A stretch of 64,000 nt of DNA from JAMXLO01 sp963791495 (GTDB taxonomy: Bacteria > Pseudomonadota > Alphaproteobacteria > Acetobacterales > Acetobacteraceae): assembly GCA_963791495.1 (NCBI GenBank), contig CAWBST010000027.1, positions 372,001 through 436,000 of the forward strand, read 5' to 3'. Below, in pieces: positions 8,914 to 18,093 of this stretch. The notes under the pieces are model-generated. The model was given only the letters and a program-made list of their open reading frames with translations. It searched no databases and was not told the origin of the DNA. A program made the translations under genes and the position numbers. Each line of letters starts with the position of its first letter. Position 1 is the first letter of the stretch.

Positions 8914-9020
8914 GGCAGTGCCAGCATCTGCCGCGGCGCCGCGGCGCGCCGCTGCCCGGGCAGCGATCAACGCGCTGCGTCAGCGGTTTGGCGATGCAGC
9001 GATCGGCCGCGGGAGGGGAT

Positions 9021-9072
9021 GGCACGGGCTCAGCGTGCCCCCTCCCCTGGGCCCCTTCCCGCGAGGGGAGGG
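9021..9072. terminator. Two consecutive hairpins after mak
   Basis: GGCACG/CGTGCC (9021-9039) is followed by CCCTCCCCT (9040-9048) pairing with AGGGGAGGG (9064-9072). The second resembles the C-rich/G-rich palindromes scattered between genes in GC-rich proteobacteria. It lies between convergent mak and the DUF4167 gene, so it probably terminates both. Confidence 0.6.
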
Positions 9073-9082
9073 CGAGTAAAGG

Positions 9083-9553
9083 TCAACCTTCGGGCGGTGC
9101 GGCCGCGATCGGGATCTCGCGGGCCTCCGGCTGATCGCCGGTACCTGGCGCATTCCGCTCCGTCTGCTCCGCCTCGCCTGCAGGCTGGGCACCGTCTTCG
9201 GCCCCATAGGGCCGGCGCTGGCCGCCCTGCTGCTGGCCATTCTGCTGATTCTGCTGCGCCGCCTGGTTTATCGCGTTCAGAATCCGGAAATAGTGCTCGG
9301 CGTGCTGAAAGTAGCCCTCCGCCATCACCCGGTCACCGCCGCTGGTCGCATCGCGCCCGAGCTGGAGGTACTTCTCGAACAGCTGCTGTGCCGTCCCGCG
9401 GATCCGCAGATCGGGACCGTTGCTGTCGAAGACGTGATTGCGGTTGAGCGGGATGCCGCCAGCTCCACCGCCTCCACCGTGATGCCGCAGTCCGCCTCCA
9501 CCCCCGCCGCCACCAGGTCGATGGCCACGTCCACGCATGCGTTTCATGTTCAT
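9083..9553 (-). CDS. DUF4167 domain protein
   Basis: The 156-residue protein has a basic glycine-rich N-terminus, the DUF4167 core (RIRGTAQQLFEKYLQLGRDA, then DRVMAEGYFQHAEHYFRI), and a Gln/Pro/Glu-rich low-complexity tail. DUF4167 proteins are small alphaproteobacterial proteins usually next to prmC, as here; the basic head suggests nucleic-acid or ribosome contact, but no function is established from this sequence. I chose the ATG at 9553. It follows prmC in the same direction after a 229-base gap with a hairpin. Confidence 0.85.
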   Translation of the reverse strand: MNMKRMRGRGHRPGGGGGGGGLRHHGGGGGAGGIPLNRNHVFDSNGPDLRIRGTAQQLFEKYLQLGRDATSGGDRVMAEGYFQHAEHYFRILNAINQAAQQNQQNGQQQGGQRRPYGAEDGAQPAGEAEQTERNAPGTGDQPEAREIPIAAAPPEG

Positions 9554-9682
9554 TCTGTTGCTATCCAGCCTTCTCTGTTGCGAGCCGGAGGTTGCTGGGA
9601 CACACGGGTTCTCCCGTAGGCGTCCCGGGGAATGCCCCCCGCGGCCTGGCTTCAATCCATCGGCACTGGTTCCGGCGAGTAC

Positions 9683-9701
9683 CTCGACCCCTTGGGTCGA
9701 G
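9683..9701 (-). terminator. Hairpin between prmC and the DUF4167 gene
   Basis: CTCGACCC and GGGTCGAG pair perfectly around a 3-base loop, about 80 bases after the prmC stop in the leftward direction. No strong T-run follows, so it may be an attenuator, an mRNA-end stabiliser or a terminator. Confidence 0.45.
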
Positions 9702-9782
9702 ATGCCTGGGGCCAGCCACTGCGCGGCTCGCCCTGCCAAGACGGAAGCTAGTCTGCCGATCGCGCTCTGCCAAACGGTTTTT

Positions 9783-10628
9783 TCAAGGCGCTGCCGGGCG
9801 CAGCAGGAGGGCCCGAGGAATGCCCGCCAAATCGTGCCGCAGGGCGGCGGTAAGCCCGGCCTGCCGCGCCAGCGCGGCGGCGGTGTCCGCCTGGCCTTCA
9901 CCAATTTCCACCACCGCGACGGCATCCGGGGCCAGCAATCGCGGAAGCTCGGGAACCAGGCGGTGATAGGCCGCGAAGCCGTCCGGGCCGCCGTCCAGGG
10001 CGGAGCGCGGCTCGTACCGGGCCACCTCCGGCATCAGACTGCCGATGTCATCGCTGCGGATGTAGGGCGGATTGCACAGGATGAGATCGAACCGGGCGTC
10101 GAGCGCCCCTGCCCAGTCGCCCCGCACGAATCCAGAACGCTCTGCCAACCCGAGCGACGCGGCATTGCGTGCGGCCAGCTCGCAGGCGTCGGCCAGGCGG
10201 TCCACGCCGATGCCGAAGGCCGCGGGGAACTCCGACAATGCCGCCAACAGCAGGCAGCCCGTGCCGGTGCCCAGGTCCAGAATCAGCCGCGGGGGCATAC
10301 GGTCGGCGAAAACGGCAACCGCCGCCTCGATCAGCGTCTCCGATTCGGGGCGCGGGATCAGCGTGGCGGGCGACACGGCGAAGTCCAGGCTCCAGAACTC
10401 GCGCCGGCCGAGGATCAGCGCCAGCGGTTCGTGCGCCGCGCGGCGATCAAGCAGCGGGCCGACGCGGGACATGTCCGCCGGAGCCGCGGGATTGCGCAGC
10501 AGCGCCGCGGGCGTGGTGCCCAGCGCGTGGGCCAGCAGCAGGCGCGCCTCCAGCCGCGGGTTGTCGATGCCCGCTTGCCGCAGCCTCTCGGCGGCGAGGC
10601 CGACGGCCTGGTTGACCGTGTTGTTCAG
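9783..10628 (-). CDS. prmC: Peptide chain release factor N5-glutamine methyltransferase PrmC
   Basis: The SAM-dependent methyltransferase core is clear: LDLGTGTGCLLLAAL for SAM binding and NPPYI, the glutamine-methyltransferase active site. PrmC methylates the GGQ glutamine of RF1/RF2. The first in-frame ATG (10472) would remove the conserved N-terminal helical domain. The frame stays open and protein-like upstream (GIDNPRLEARLLLAHALG) to a CTG at 10628 that overlaps the rpmB stop as CTGA. With CTG the product is 281 residues, normal for PrmC. No ATG, GTG or TTG lies in this stretch, so the start is non-canonical or a base is wrong. Confidence 0.85.
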   Translation of the reverse strand: MNNTVNQAVGLAAERLRQAGIDNPRLEARLLLAHALGTTPAALLRNPAAPADMSRVGPLLDRRAAHEPLALILGRREFWSLDFAVSPATLIPRPESETLIEAAVAVFADRMPPRLILDLGTGTGCLLLAALSEFPAAFGIGVDRLADACELAARNAASLGLAERSGFVRGDWAGALDARFDLILCNPPYIRSDDIGSLMPEVARYEPRSALDGGPDGFAAYHRLVPELPRLLAPDAVAVVEIGEGQADTAAALARQAGLTAALRHDLAGIPRALLLRPAAP

Positions 10629-10930
10629 GCGGCCTGACTTGCTGTCCGCTTCGCCTGCGCGCGCAGCAGCCGGCGCTTCAGCGCCTTGGCATCGACGGAG
10701 AGCCGGCCATCGGGCGTCTCAAGCAGATAGGCATCGATGCCGCCCCTGTGTTCGATCGTGCGGATCGCGCGGGTGGTCAGCCGCATGCGGACTGCGACGC
10801 CCAGGATATCGGACAGCAGCGAGGTATCCTGCAGATTGGGCAGGAAACGGCGGCGGGTCCGGTTGTTGGCGTGGCTGACGTTGTTGCCGGTCAGCACACC
10901 CTTGCCGGTGATCTGGCAGCGGCGGGACAT
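10625..10930 (-). CDS. rpmB: 50S ribosomal protein L28
   Basis: The 101-residue product starts MSRRCQITGKGVLTGNNVSH, the L28 signature, and continues RRRFLPNLQ and VDAKALKRR as in alphaproteobacterial L28. Start ATG 10930 has a modest GAGG upstream; extended upstream codons are not conserved-looking. The stop overlaps the probable CTG start of prmC, so translation of the two is likely linked. Confidence 0.95.
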   Translation of the reverse strand: MSRRCQITGKGVLTGNNVSHANNRTRRRFLPNLQDTSLLSDILGVAVRMRLTTRAIRTIEHRGGIDAYLLETPDGRLSVDAKALKRRLLRAQAKRTASQAA

Positions 10931-10989
10931 CGCGAGAAGACCTCGATCGGATCGGAAGCGGCGGGTTATGGCGAAGGCGGCCGGGAGCG

Positions 10990-12129
10990 TCAAGCCGTGA
11001 AGGTGAAGCTGCTGCCGGTTGCACAGAGCACCAGCTTCTCGGGCATCTCCTGTTTGGCGAGCTCGACGAAATTGGCCCCGCTGCAATGCATCGGCAGCAC
11101 ATGCTCGAGGTCGAACTTCTTCAGCTCCGCCATCACCTGACGCAGATAGTCGTCCGGTGCCGGCGCCAGGTGGAAGCCGCCCACGAGCGCGTAGATCTTG
11201 TCGATGCCGGTGACCTCCTGCGCGCGGCGCAGCGTATTGATGATGCCGGCGTGACCGCAGGAACTGAGCACCACGAGCCCGCGATCGCCTAGCCGGAAGC
11301 AGGTTGCATGCTCATGCCAATGCTGATCGGGCACGGGCTTTCCGGCCAGCTCATCGGCTGTGAAATGGTGGTCGAAGTAGGCGTTCGTGTCGCAGCCGAG
11401 GCCATCCTGGGCGTCGTGTCTCACCCAAGTGTTCGGCAGCACGTGCTCGAGACTGTCACGCGGCACCACGCCGGTGGTGAAGGCGTGGCCTTCGATGATG
11501 ATGGGCGCCTCCGACAACACCGGCTCCACGTTCAGTGCCCGCAGCCTGCGCCGGTCCAGCGGCTTACCCAGTTCCGTGAAGCTGCCATCTGGAGCGCGGA
11601 GGTAGCGATGGCAGAAATCGTCCTCACCGCCGGTATAAAGCCGCAGATCCTTGCGCAAGCCCGCGCGCTGCGCCTCCAGGAATCCCATCAGGCCACCGAC
11701 ATGATCGTAGTGCCCGTGACTGATGATCAGCGCATCCACCTCGGCGATATCGATCTTCAGGAGCTCGAGGTTGTTTGCGTACACGTTCGGCGTGAAGCCG
11801 AAGTCGAGCAGGTAGCGCCGTGTCTCCTGGCCCTTGCGGGACTCGAGATGCAGCGCGAGTCCCCACTCGCTTTCCAGCGTCCTGCCCTGCGGCGCCGCGG
11901 GAAAGCCCGTGCGCTGGACTGCGAGGCCGGGGAACTTTGCTCCGCTCAGGAAGATGTCGTGCGTGTTGTCGGTGATCTCGCGGACCGTGAGCTGGTCGAT
12001 CGCCGGCGCGTCGACCCGCACTGGGGCGGCATGGGCGGACCGGTCCAGCGGAATACTGCACGTTAGGAGGGAACCACCCAGCGCGGCCGAGCCTTGCAAG
12101 AAGCCGCGGCGATCCAGCAAGAATGGCAT
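10990..12129 (-). CDS. Secreted metallo-beta-lactamase-fold hydrolase
   Basis: The 379-residue protein has a twin-arginine-type signal (RRGFLQGSAALGGSLL) and the HxHxDH zinc motif in ISHGHYDHVGGLMGF. The C-terminal HLAPAPDDY and LPMHCSGANFV supply further histidines. The arrangement resembles the MBL subgroup often annotated as 7,8-dihydropterin-6-yl-methyl-4-(beta-D-ribofuranosyl)aminobenzene 5'-phosphate synthase, but the Tat-like leader implies a periplasmic hydrolase, so that name should not be taken literally. It diverges from the PhnW-like gene across 127 bases. Confidence 0.82.
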   Translation of the reverse strand: MPFLLDRRGFLQGSAALGGSLLTCSIPLDRSAHAAPVRVDAPAIDQLTVREITDNTHDIFLSGAKFPGLAVQRTGFPAAPQGRTLESEWGLALHLESRKGQETRRYLLDFGFTPNVYANNLELLKIDIAEVDALIISHGHYDHVGGLMGFLEAQRAGLRKDLRLYTGGEDDFCHRYLRAPDGSFTELGKPLDRRRLRALNVEPVLSEAPIIIEGHAFTTGVVPRDSLEHVLPNTWVRHDAQDGLGCDTNAYFDHHFTADELAGKPVPDQHWHEHATCFRLGDRGLVVLSSCGHAGIINTLRRAQEVTGIDKIYALVGGFHLAPAPDDYLRQVMAELKKFDLEHVLPMHCSGANFVELAKQEMPEKLVLCATGSSFTFTA

Positions 12130-12256
12130 GGCGGGCGTTCCCCTTTTTTATGTTGCGGCGCCGACCTTATCGATGCTTGGGACAGGCCACAATCGGCTGC
12201 CCCGCGGGTGGATTTCCGTCGCCTGCCGTGGCAAGCCTCTTCGCTGAGGTAGTTCA

Positions 12257-13372
12257 ATGCTGTTGCTCATCCCCGGCCCCGTCACCACCCGCCCCGAGGT
12301 GCGTGAGGCCCTGCGCTACGACTTCGCGCCCTGGGACAACGACTTCCGCCCCCTCTATTCCGGCATCCGCGAGCGTGTGCTGCGGATTGCCCATGGCGTC
12401 CCCGGCGAGCACGCCACCCTCCCGCTGCAGGGCTGCGGCCACTTCATCACCGAGGCGGCGATCCGCACCTTTGTCCCGCTCGGGCACAAGGTGTTGATCC
12501 CGGCCACCGGATCCTATGCCGACCGCATGACCCTGTTGGCGCACGAAGCCGGCCGGGTCCCGGTGTCGCTGCCGCTATCGGAAGTCGCGGCCACTGATCC
12601 CGACGCTGTCGCCGCCGCGCTGACCGCGGATCCCGACATCGGCCATGTCGGCCTCGTTTACAGCGAGACCGGCAGCGGCATCGTGCACGACGTCGCAGCG
12701 ATCGGTGCGGTGGTGCGACGCCTCGGTCGCCGGCTCATAGTCGATGCGGTGTCGGCATTCGGCGCTCTGCCACTGGATCTGCCGGCGCAGCCGGAGATCG
12801 ACGCGGTCGGCTTCACCTCCAACAAATGCCTTGAAGGCATGCCCGGCATGGCTTTCGCGGTGGCGCGCATCGACCGCCTGGAGGCCTGCGCCGGCAACGC
12901 GGGAAGCTGGTCACTCGATCTGTCCAGCATCTACAGCCATTCGCTGCGTCACGGTTGGGGCAGCTCCCGTTTTACCCCACCGGCGCAGGTGTTGAACGCA
13001 CTCAATGTCGCGCTCGATGTCCTCGATGCCGAGGGTGGACAACCCGCGCGGCTGGCGCGCTACACCGCCAACATGCGCACACTGTATGACGGCGTGCGCG
13101 GCCTTGGGCTGACACCGTATCTCCCACCGCAGCTACAGGGTCCAATCATCGTCAATGTGCACGCGCCCGCCGATCCGGGATGGGATCTGCAGCGCTTCGT
13201 CGATGCGCTGAAGGCTCGCGACGTGCTGATCAGCAACTTCTACGACACCGAACAGCCAAGCTTCCGTGTGGGCTGCATCGGCGCGATCACGCCGGCCGAC
13301 ATGGCACGCGCCGTCACGGCGATGGGCGAGGCAATGGCCGAGCTTGGCATCAAGGAACGGAGGGCAGCCTAA
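12257..13372 (+). CDS. Class V aminotransferase, 2-aminoethylphosphonate:pyruvate transaminase (PhnW)-like
   Basis: The 371-residue PLP enzyme starts LLLIPGPVTTRPEVREAL and has VDAVSAFGALPLDL followed by GFTSNKCLEGMPG, where the lysine forms the internal aldimine. These blocks agree best with PhnW, which converts 2-aminoethylphosphonate and pyruvate to phosphonoacetaldehyde and alanine. The related serine- or alanine-glyoxylate transaminases are alternatives. No other phosphonate gene is visible; the next genes are a small dimeric-barrel protein and fhs, which would also suit a serine/glyoxylate one-carbon role. Confidence 0.8.
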   Translation: MLLLIPGPVTTRPEVREALRYDFAPWDNDFRPLYSGIRERVLRIAHGVPGEHATLPLQGCGHFITEAAIRTFVPLGHKVLIPATGSYADRMTLLAHEAGRVPVSLPLSEVAATDPDAVAAALTADPDIGHVGLVYSETGSGIVHDVAAIGAVVRRLGRRLIVDAVSAFGALPLDLPAQPEIDAVGFTSNKCLEGMPGMAFAVARIDRLEACAGNAGSWSLDLSSIYSHSLRHGWGSSRFTPPAQVLNALNVALDVLDAEGGQPARLARYTANMRTLYDGVRGLGLTPYLPPQLQGPIIVNVHAPADPGWDLQRFVDALKARDVLISNFYDTEQPSFRVGCIGAITPADMARAVTAMGEAMAELGIKERRAA

Positions 13373-13379
13373 TGGCTGG

Positions 13380-13399
13380 ATTCCCGCTTTTGCGGGAAT
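13380..13399. repeat. REP-like palindrome
   Basis: ATTCCCGC and GCGGGAAT pair around TTTT, followed by GACGG. This is the widespread REP-type intergenic palindrome. It sits in the 58-base gap between the aminotransferase gene and the next CDS. It may limit read-through or stabilise mRNA. Confidence 0.7.
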
Positions 13400-13430
13400 G
13401 ACGGTAAGAGGGACGGAGGAGACAGAACAA

Positions 13431-13757
13431 ATGTCAGAAGGCACGCGCGCGCCATACATCTACATGGTGCAGATGGACATTCCCGCCGCGCACGAGGCGG
13501 ACTTCAATCGCATCTACGATACGGAGCACGTGCCGGAGATCCTGAAGGTTCCCGGCGTTCGTGGCTGCACGCGCTATGTGCTGGAGAAGACCAACAAGGA
13601 CGGCATGGCGCGCTATCTCGCGCTCTACGAGATGGATGCGGCCAACGTGATGGAGAGCCCAGCCTGGCTGCGCGCATCGGAGATCGGCGACTGGGCGCCG
13701 AAGATCCGTCCGCACACCACCAACCGGTCGCACACTGTGATGCGCAAGATAGCTTGA
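13431..13757 (+). CDS. Small dimeric alpha/beta-barrel protein (EthD/DUF4286-like)
   Basis: The 108-residue protein has the ferredoxin-like barrel pattern: strand YIYMVQMDIP, the motif EADFNRIYDTEHVPEILKVP with the Asp-Glu-His cluster, then VRGCTRYVL and ARYLALYEMD. Similar proteins act as small-molecule isomerases, degradation factors or stress-responsive barrels. No catalytic role can be assigned. The start ATG 13431 follows GGAGGA. It lies between the PhnW-like gene and fhs, 13 bases before fhs, so it is probably in their operon. Confidence 0.72.
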   Translation: MSEGTRAPYIYMVQMDIPAAHEADFNRIYDTEHVPEILKVPGVRGCTRYVLEKTNKDGMARYLALYEMDAANVMESPAWLRASEIGDWAPKIRPHTTNRSHTVMRKIA

Positions 13758-13770
13758 GGAATCCGAGACC

Positions 13771-15441
13771 ATGAAAAGCGACCTGGAGATCGCCCGCGAA
13801 ACCCCGCTGCGTCCGATTGGGGAGATCGCCGCACGACTGGAAATCCCTGCTGACGCGCTGGAACCCTACGGCCGCCACAAGGCCAAGATCGGTATCGGGT
13901 TCGTCAGGTCGCTGGAGGACAAGCCGGACGGCGCACTGGTGCTGGTGACCGGCATCAGCCCGACCCCGGCGGGCGAGGGCAAGACCACCACCACGGTCGG
14001 TCTCGGCGACGCGCTGAACCGCATCGGCTCTCGTGCGGTGATCTGCCTGCGCGAGCCGTCGCTCGGTCCGAGCTTCGGCATGAAGGGCGGCGCGGCCGGC
14101 GGCGGCTATTCGCAGGTGGTGCCGATGGATCAGATCAACCTGCACTTCACCGGTGACTTCCACGCCATCACTTCGGCCAACAACCTGCTGGCCGCGATGA
14201 TCGACAACCATATCTACTGGGGCAACTCCCTCGGCATCGACGCCCGCCGCGTCTCGTGGCGGCGCTGCCTCGACATGAACGACCGTGCCCTGCGGAGCAT
14301 CGTGAACAGCCTGGGCGGCGTGGCCAACGGCTTCCCGCGCGAGGACGGCTTCGATATCAGCGTGGCTTCCGAGGTCATGGCGGTGTTCTGTCTGTCGCGC
14401 AACCTGGACGATCTGCAGGAGCGGTTGGGCCGCATGGTCGTCGCACAGAAGCGCGACGGGTCGGCCGTGACGGCGAAGGATCTGAAGGCCGATGGTGCCA
14501 TGGCGGTGCTGCTGAAGGACGCGCTCGCGCCCAATCTGGTGCAGACGCTGGAAGGCTCGCCGGCGTTCGTGCACGGCGGACCGTTCGCCAATATCGCGCA
14601 TGGGTGCAACTCGGTGATGGCGACGCGGCTGGGGCTGAAGCTGGCCGATGTGGTGGTGACCGAGGCTGGCTTCGGCGCCGACCTGGGCGCGGAGAAGTTC
14701 ATCGACATCAAGTGCCGCATGGCGGGGCTGAAGCCGTCGTGCGCGGTGGTGGTGGCGACGGTGCGGGCGCTGAAGATGCACGGCGGCGTCGCGCGCAACG
14801 CGTTGGGCACGGAGAACGTCGAGGCGGTGAAGCGCGGTGTGGCGAACTTGGCACGGCACGTGGAGAACCTGGGAAAATTCGGGCTGCCGGTGGTGGTGGG
14901 CGTGAACCATTTTTCCTCCGATACCGAGGCCGAGTTTGCTGCCATTCGCGACGGGATCGCGAAGCAAGGAGTGGAGGCGATCTCGTGCACCCACTGGGGC
15001 GACGGCAGCGCAGGTGCCGAGGCGCTGGCGCGCGCTGTGCAGCAGAAGATCCTGCTGGGCGAGGCGAAGCCGGCACCGCTGTATCCCGAGGGGCTGCCGC
15101 TCGCCGAGAAGATCCGCACGATCGCGCGGCAGATCTATCGGGCCTCGGACATCCTGATGACCGAGGCGGTGGCGCGGCGGCTGGAAGGCTTCGAGAAGGC
15201 CGGCTTCGGCCACGTGCCGGTGTGCATTGCCAAGACCCAGTACAGCTTCACCGCGGACCCCGCCGTGATGGGCGCGCCGGAGGGCTTCACCCTGCCGGTG
15301 CGTGAGGTGCGGCTGTCCGCCGGCGCCGGGTTCGTCGTGGCGATCTGCGGCGACATCATGACGATGCCGGGCCTGCCGCGGGTTCCCTCGGCGGAGGCGA
15401 TCCATCTGCGCGAGGACGGGGAGATCGAAGGGCTGTTCTGA
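13771..15441 (+). CDS. fhs: Formate--tetrahydrofolate ligase
   Basis: The 556-residue enzyme makes 10-formyl-THF from formate, THF and ATP in the cytosol. It has the P-loop-like TPAGEGKTTTTVGLGDAL, then GPSFGMKGGAAGGGYSQVVP and LHFTGDFHAI, and the C-terminal KTQYSFTADP, all diagnostic. The length is the family norm. It follows the dimeric-barrel gene closely and precedes asd by 79 bases. It would let the cell use formate as a one-carbon source, consistent with the formate/hydrogenase-type hyf genes at the right edge, though the two loci are 46 kb apart. Confidence 0.96.
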   Translation: MKSDLEIARETPLRPIGEIAARLEIPADALEPYGRHKAKIGIGFVRSLEDKPDGALVLVTGISPTPAGEGKTTTTVGLGDALNRIGSRAVICLREPSLGPSFGMKGGAAGGGYSQVVPMDQINLHFTGDFHAITSANNLLAAMIDNHIYWGNSLGIDARRVSWRRCLDMNDRALRSIVNSLGGVANGFPREDGFDISVASEVMAVFCLSRNLDDLQERLGRMVVAQKRDGSAVTAKDLKADGAMAVLLKDALAPNLVQTLEGSPAFVHGGPFANIAHGCNSVMATRLGLKLADVVVTEAGFGADLGAEKFIDIKCRMAGLKPSCAVVVATVRALKMHGGVARNALGTENVEAVKRGVANLARHVENLGKFGLPVVVGVNHFSSDTEAEFAAIRDGIAKQGVEAISCTHWGDGSAGAEALARAVQQKILLGEAKPAPLYPEGLPLAEKIRTIARQIYRASDILMTEAVARRLEGFEKAGFGHVPVCIAKTQYSFTADPAVMGAPEGFTLPVREVRLSAGAGFVVAICGDIMTMPGLPRVPSAEAIHLREDGEIEGLF

Positions 15442-15520
15442 GGGCGCTGGCTCCGCAACGGCCTTGCCTCCCCGGTGTGCCGTCGCTAACTGATCCGCGA
15501 CGCGCGTGAGGAGAGGTCGG

Positions 15521-16549
<1,029 letters not shown>

Positions 16550-16934
16550 TGACGGATCGATCGCCTTGTCGAACAGGCGACTGGAGCTTGCAGATTTCGC
16601 CAGAGATACCACGCGGCGCCGATCGTTTCCGCAACAGGAGTTGCGCAACTCCAATCAATGATCTGCATCTGCATCTCAGACCGATTTCAGCCAGAGGGGC
16701 ATGAACATCTTGATCGTGCCCGGCGCCAGTTCCGCGACCGAAGGCACACCTAGTGGTGAAACTTCAACGGATGGTACCCAGGGCGGGATGGTCCGCTTAG
16801 GGTCTGTCGGCTGAACCGGACAAGTTCTCGCTGCCGGCGGAGCATCGGAGCAGGCTGGCGCGGCGCAAACCTGCTTGCCGAGGTTTCCGGCGCACGAGCA
16901 CAATCGGGGCCGCAAAGATTCGGGAGCGTTTTAC
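16550..16934. other. Intergenic stretch with a perfect palindrome
   Basis: About 385 bases carry no convincing gene. GGAGTTGCGCAACTCC at 16637-16652 is a perfect 16-bp palindrome 88 bases after asd and may be an operator. A leftward frame at about 16676-16800 reads protein-like at its end (GTIKMFMPLWLKSV) but has no supported start or family, and could be the relic of a gene. Confidence 0.5.
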
Positions 16935-18044
16935 GTGTCGGTTCCCCTGTCGGGTCTTGCGAGGCGCGAATATTGGCTTCTCGCGGTGCTGCTGACATGC
17001 GCCGCTTTCGTATGGTACGGCAACGCTTTTGCGGCGCGCTTGTCGCAGCCGGCGTATCTGGTGGGAATATTCGCCTGGCTGTTCGTGGCCATCCTCGGCT
17101 CGGCGCTGTCGGTCGTGCGCCACGCCGACCGACTCGCGGTGCGGCTCGGCGAGCCGTACGGCACGCTGATCCTGACGCTCTCGGTCACGGTCATCGAGGT
17201 CGCGAGCATCACGGCGATCATGCTGCACGGCGAGAACAACCCGACGCTGACGCGCGACACGCTGTTCGCGGTCGTGATGATCATCCTCAACGGCATGGTA
17301 GGACTGGCGCTGCTGGTGGGCGGCATCAGGCACCGCGAGCAGCACTACAATCTGCAGGGCGCGAACGCGTATCTCGGCGTGATCCTGCCGCTGATCGCGT
17401 TCAGCCTGTTGTTGCCCGACTTTACGCAGACGACGCCGGGGCCGACGCTGTCGATTGGGCAGAGCGCCTTCATCGCAATTGTGGCCGTGGGCCTCTACGC
17501 TACCTTCCTCGCGCTGCAGAGCGGGCGGCACCGGAACTACTTCACGTTTGAAGATGGCGACCTGCTGGAGGAGCCGGAGGAAGCAGCGATCGCGGGCATC
17601 CTGCCGCATGTCTTGCTGCTGGTCGCCTACATGATGCCAGTCGTCTACCTCGCGGAGCAGCTCGCGCGGCCAGCAGACTACGTGATCGAAACGATGGGTG
17701 CGCCGGACGCCGCGGGCGGCGTCGCCATCGCCATCCTAGTCGCTACGCCCGAAGCAATCGGCGCGGTGCGCGCAGCACTCGCGAACCGCGTGCAGCGGTC
17801 TATCAACATCTTCCTTGGCTCGGTGCTGTCCACGATCGGCCTGACGATCCCGGCGATGATCGCCATCAGCTACCTCACCGGCCACCCGCTGATCCTGGGC
17901 GTGGAGCACACGGACGAGTGGCTGCTGATCGTGACGCTCGGCGTCTCGATCGTCACCTTCGCCAGCGGCCACGCGAACGTCATGCAGGGCTGCGTCCATC
18001 TCATCCTGTTCGCGGCCTATATCCTGCTGATGTTCCAGGGGTGA
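16935..18044 (+). CDS. chaA: Sodium-potassium/calcium:proton antiporter, ChaA type
   Basis: The 369-residue inner-membrane protein has about 11 hydrophobic segments and the two CaCA alpha-repeats: GEPYGTLILTLSVTVIEVAS and the second repeat around VATPEAIGAVRAALANR. These acidic and polar residues line the cation path in the CaCA family. ChaA exports Na+, K+ or Ca2+ in exchange for protons and helps at high pH. GTG 16935 gives the family length; a TTG at 16875 would add 20 residues of non-conserved sequence. It converges with the kinase gene. Confidence 0.86.
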   Translation: MSVPLSGLARREYWLLAVLLTCAAFVWYGNAFAARLSQPAYLVGIFAWLFVAILGSALSVVRHADRLAVRLGEPYGTLILTLSVTVIEVASITAIMLHGENNPTLTRDTLFAVVMIILNGMVGLALLVGGIRHREQHYNLQGANAYLGVILPLIAFSLLLPDFTQTTPGPTLSIGQSAFIAIVAVGLYATFLALQSGRHRNYFTFEDGDLLEEPEEAAIAGILPHVLLLVAYMMPVVYLAEQLARPADYVIETMGAPDAAGGVAIAILVATPEAIGAVRAALANRVQRSINIFLGSVLSTIGLTIPAMIAISYLTGHPLILGVEHTDEWLLIVTLGVSIVTFASGHANVMQGCVHLILFAAYILLMFQG

Positions 18045-18093
18045 GGACCGCGTCGTAGGGTACCTTCCGTCAGGTTTTGACCGCTAGAGCGAA

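Noticed and set aside
13504..15405. 633-codon antisense frame over fhs
   Set aside because: A shadow of strong codon bias; the plus-strand fhs has all family motifs.
16676..16915. Leftward 79-codon frame between asd and chaA
   Set aside because: Only its last 30 codons look protein-like and no start or family supports it.
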